Of a stretch of DNA of 64,000 nt, positions 62,601-64,000 are shown piece by piece. Origin of the DNA: Liolophura sinensis (taxonomy: Eukaryota > Mollusca > Polyplacophora > Chitonida > Chitonidae). The notes under the pieces were generated by a model. That model did no database searches. It was not told where the DNA came from and saw nothing but the letters and a program-made list of their open reading frames with translations. The position numbers and the translations under genes are program-made. The stretch is taken from the NCBI RefSeq assembly GCF_032854445.1, contig NC_088301.1, positions 25,900,402 to 25,964,401 of the forward strand. Direction: 5' to 3'. Positions within the stretch are counted from its first letter, which is position 1. Each line of letters starts with the position of its first letter.

Positions 62601-63774
62601 CCTGAGAAAGAATCTCCCAAGTTACACCCACCTCCCTACCACGGACCTCTAGACACGACAGTATTTCCACGTGAGATTCACCCTCATATCATCAGTAGTT
62701 TCACCTGACCCCATCAGCTAAGACAATGTGTTAAAGTAGTAACTTTCAGTCTGACGTTACAACTTTCCTGTGTTACTTTATTTCACCTAAAGTTTAGCAT
62801 ATTTCAATTCAAACATTTGCCTCATTCTGATTAAGTCAATTGCCTTATAGGGATAGTTTTTTGTGCAGTTTGACTAATTTAAAAACCAAAGTGTTGGCAT
62901 AAGATGTAGCATTTTTAAGACCTTTAAGAGCATTTTTACATACAAACTTAAGACAGACTTGTAATAACTTGTAATACAGAATAATCTTGGTTGTAGTTGT
63001 ATCTTAGTAGAGGTACATATGCAGTTGAATTAGAAGCTGAGAGGTTTTGAATAATCTTACTCATAAATTCGCATCTTCATTTTATCAAGTTAGACACTTG
63101 CCACATAGATTTAGCTATATTTTTCACTGTAATCCATCAGACACAGGTTATTTAAAATGTGATGTTAAAATAGATCTTGGAGGATCTCACCTCAGGTTGG
63201 CCAACCATGTGTCCTTCAGTCCTTTCAGTACACTGTGCATTTAATCTTGCAGGTTTGAAATTTTATGTTTGCGGAAATCGTGTGCAATCTCGAGGAGGTT
63301 AACTATCTGATTCGATAATAATGACGATGTTTGATCAGGGCAGTAACAGAGTGATATAAATATGTAGTAATATGTGTAGTGTTGGGGCTTGATTTAATGA
63401 CAAGTGAAATTTGTGGATTCATGATTGCTGCACATAAATAAAACTCAACTTATGAGGTTCATGTTATATAGTTTATGTGAATTTGACACACAGATTTAAA
63501 GTGTTCTGTAAAGTTGATTCTGACCAACAAGAGCTGTGTTAATTTTCACTTGAACTGTACTTGATCCGGACAAACTGATGAGCTGTTTTGAGTTTCACTG
63601 GAACCCTGCTTGAATGACCAACAAGGGAGATGTGTTGATTTTCACTTGAACCCTGCTTGACTCTGACCAACAAAAGAGCTGTGTTGATTTTCACTTAACT
63701 CTGCTTGATTCTGACCATGCGTTGTTCACATCTCTGTTCCAGATTTGGGGGACAGGGTATTGCTGGGGCCTCAG
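47608..63774 (+). CDS. Leucine-rich-repeat protein of unknown function (5' part)
   Basis: Eighteen exons, all phases agreeing, 525 residues before the window ends: 47608-47625, 47722-47791, 48179-48306, 49613-49769, 50463-50525, 51594-51655, 52468-52545, 53312-53360, 54800-54878, 55692-55794, 56412-56485, 58055-58157, 58837-58949, 59387-59478, 60877-60965, 62014-62133, 62526-62670 and 63743-63774. Residues 19 to about 120 hold four to five short leucine-rich repeats of the SDS22-like type (VKHLILHGNNLQSV, LWNLDVSNNDI, LGSLVLANNDL), closed by a cap-like VIDCLPHVWMLDGKLI. The rest looks alpha-helical, then turns Pro/Lys-rich (KRPPEKESPKLHPPPYHGP) and ends in LGDRVLLGPQ, perhaps the start of a small beta-barrel domain. 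There is no signal peptide or membrane segment. The 18-nt first exon is the least certain part (donor GTTGGA). Exon 13 has partial tandem copies just upstream. I do not recognise the family beyond LRR and give no function. Confidence 0.85.
47985..48101 (+). mobile_element. SINE family 1 fragment, 3' end
   Basis: CCTACCACCACAATGCTGGC to an extended ATAAATAAATAAATAAATAAA tail, diverged in between. In the LRR gene intron before exon 3. Confidence 0.8.
48478..48840 (+). mobile_element. SINE family 2, full length
   Basis: Head AGCTAAGTTGGTAGAGTGAC and B box region CCAGGGTCAATCCTAGG, a body as in the 42482 copy, and the tail GTTAAACCCCAAGCACTC. A CTAAGGACTCCTTC segment near the 3' end is duplicated. 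Confidence 0.92.
50837..50900 (+). repeat. AACCTTTTCAA dispersed repeat, solo copy
   Basis: ACTGTAAATCTTTAACCTTT, then CACTTTTTACAGTGGAAT. The same blocks occur at 5713-5775 and in the inverted arms at 56876-58015. Confidence 0.6.
51300..51352 (-). mobile_element. SINE family 1 fragment, tail
   Basis: Antisense and strongly diverged: TTTGATTAGTGTTTTATGATG, then AGTATTTCACTTCTATGATGG. Confidence 0.55.
52103..52262 (+). mobile_element. SINE family 1, 5'-truncated, with target-site duplication
   Basis: Begins TCGGAGGTATGTGGGAAGG. Flanked by a perfect 12-bp TTGAAGAGTCTT at 52091-52102 and 52263-52274. The truncated form itself is therefore what inserted. Confidence 0.96.
53627..53884 (+). mobile_element. 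SINE family 1, full length, with target-site duplication
   Basis: Complete head to tail. Flanked by AAAAGGTGTG at 53617-53626 and AAAAGTTGTG at 53885-53894 (one mismatch). In the LRR gene intron after exon 8. Confidence 0.94.
55386..55539 (+). mobile_element. SINE family 1, 5'-truncated, with target-site duplication
   Basis: Begins GTACGTGGGAAGGTCTGTC. Flanked by a perfect ATTTAAATGCC at 55375-55385 and 55540-55550. Confidence 0.96.
55890..55933 (+). mobile_element. SINE family 1 fragment, tail
   Basis: TTCCGTAAAACACCAATCAA, then TTAAATCAAGTAAA. Only the last about 40 bp. Confidence 0.6.
56789..56831 (+). mobile_element. SINE family 1 fragment, tail
   Basis: GAGTGAAATTTTCTTGAATA, then GGCATAAAGCACCAATTAA. 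Immediately left of the inverted-repeat element starting near 56876. Confidence 0.6.
56876..58015. mobile_element. Element with about 110-bp inverted ends (LRR gene intron 11)
   Basis: The left end (56876-56990, plus) has GCTGCATTTCAAAC, TTTCAACCTTTTCAACT and AAAGTGAATATAAAGTC. The right end (57905-58015) carries the same blocks in the same order on the minus strand. The interior (about 900 bp) has no recognisable coding region. It looks like a nonautonomous inverted-repeat transposon; family not recognised. Confidence 0.55.
58285..58630. repeat. About 20-bp tandem repeat (LRR gene intron 12)
   Basis: Variants of GTTCATCTGGGATGTTCCTG in tandem, some units extended by GGCTTCTGTG. It ends 15 bp before the first partial exon 13 copy. 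Confidence 0.9.
58645..58836 (+). pseudogene. Two partial tandem copies of LRR gene exon 13
   Basis: The first about 50 bp of exon 13 (starting 58837) plus the preceding intron are repeated at exactly 96 bp (58645 and 58741). Both copies share TGGTACCCTGTATCACTGCC with the real exon and then diverge. Copy 1 keeps an AG before it; copy 2 has AT instead. After about 20 codons the frame meets TGA in both. They are host exon fragments, not used in the model. Confidence 0.85.
60580..60840. repeat. 36-bp minisatellite ending in a perfect hairpin
   Basis: Units contain AGGTGCATTGGTTCACAG and TTTTTCAAAGATCTGAAG, clear from 60667. It ends with a perfect 12-bp stem, CTTTGGTTCACA at 60814-60825 and its reverse complement at 60828-60839. 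In the LRR gene intron before exon 15. Confidence 0.85.
63518..63722. repeat. About 55-bp tandem repeat, 3-4 copies
   Basis: Units contain CTGACCAACAAGAGCTGTGT, then GATTTTCACTTGAACCCTGC. It stops about 20 bp before LRR gene exon 18, so it forms part of that intron's 3' end. Confidence 0.85.
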
Positions 63775-64000
63775 GTAAGTTTACACTTTTTACATACTAG
63801 TGGGTATTAATAGCTGTCGACTTTACACTTTGTGTTTCTGTATTGGATGATAAGACAATTTACATTGGATTTCTTTTACTTTGAGATAAAAAATTTATGC
63901 TTAAAGTTACTATATATACATGTAGTTGACTTGTGGTTCTGTAATGGATCATCCTACTGACTGTGTTGTACAGTCTGTATGTACATATATCTATTATGGA

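Overview
The window is animal nuclear DNA: intron-rich split genes with GT-AG borders, tRNA-derived SINEs, minisatellites and foldback elements. The abundant SINE, with a tRNA-like head, a 3' end reading GAGTACGGCGTAAAACACC and a CAAATAAATAAATAAA tail, is of a type I associate with molluscs and related lophotrochozoans. I therefore read this as a marine lophotrochozoan, probably a mollusc. That is an inference from repeat style, not a species identification.

Five protein-coding genes can be assembled exon by exon, with every exon phase agreeing. (1) 53-10086, minus: the 5' eleven coding exons of MYSM1, a Myb/SWIRM/MPN histone H2A deubiquitinase; the catalytic MPN part lies beyond the left edge. 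(2) 11467-17967, plus: PNKP, a DNA 3'-phosphatase/5'-kinase, complete in 8 exons and 414 residues, without an FHA domain in this model and with an odd residue in the phosphatase signature. (3) 20712-30065, minus: a four-repeat annexin, 317 residues. (4) 35371-46184, minus: its tandem paralogue, 320 residues, with identical exon borders and an ANXA13-like MGN start. (5) 47608-63774, plus: an N-terminal leucine-rich-repeat protein of at least 525 residues that I do not recognise; it runs off the right edge.

MYSM1 and PNKP are divergent, about 1.4 kb apart between start codons. PNKP and the first annexin converge. The second annexin and the LRR gene are again divergent, about 1.4 kb apart. MYSM1 (chromatin) and PNKP (DNA end repair) are both nuclear, but nothing here shows joint function. 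The annexins are a local duplication of calcium-dependent membrane-binding proteins.

The space between and within genes is mostly repeats. SINE family 1 has over 20 copies or fragments, many with target-site duplications and several truncated at the same internal points. SINE family 2 has four copies. There are also about ten tandem arrays, two (AT)n tracts, one MITE-like element, at least four foldback or inverted-repeat elements, and a partial exon that has been tandemly copied within the LRR gene. No CRISPR array, viral element or rRNA was seen. The most interesting items are the altered PNKP motif, the copied exon fragments, the foldback element built from short GAGGTAACGA-like units, and the recurrent SINE truncation points.
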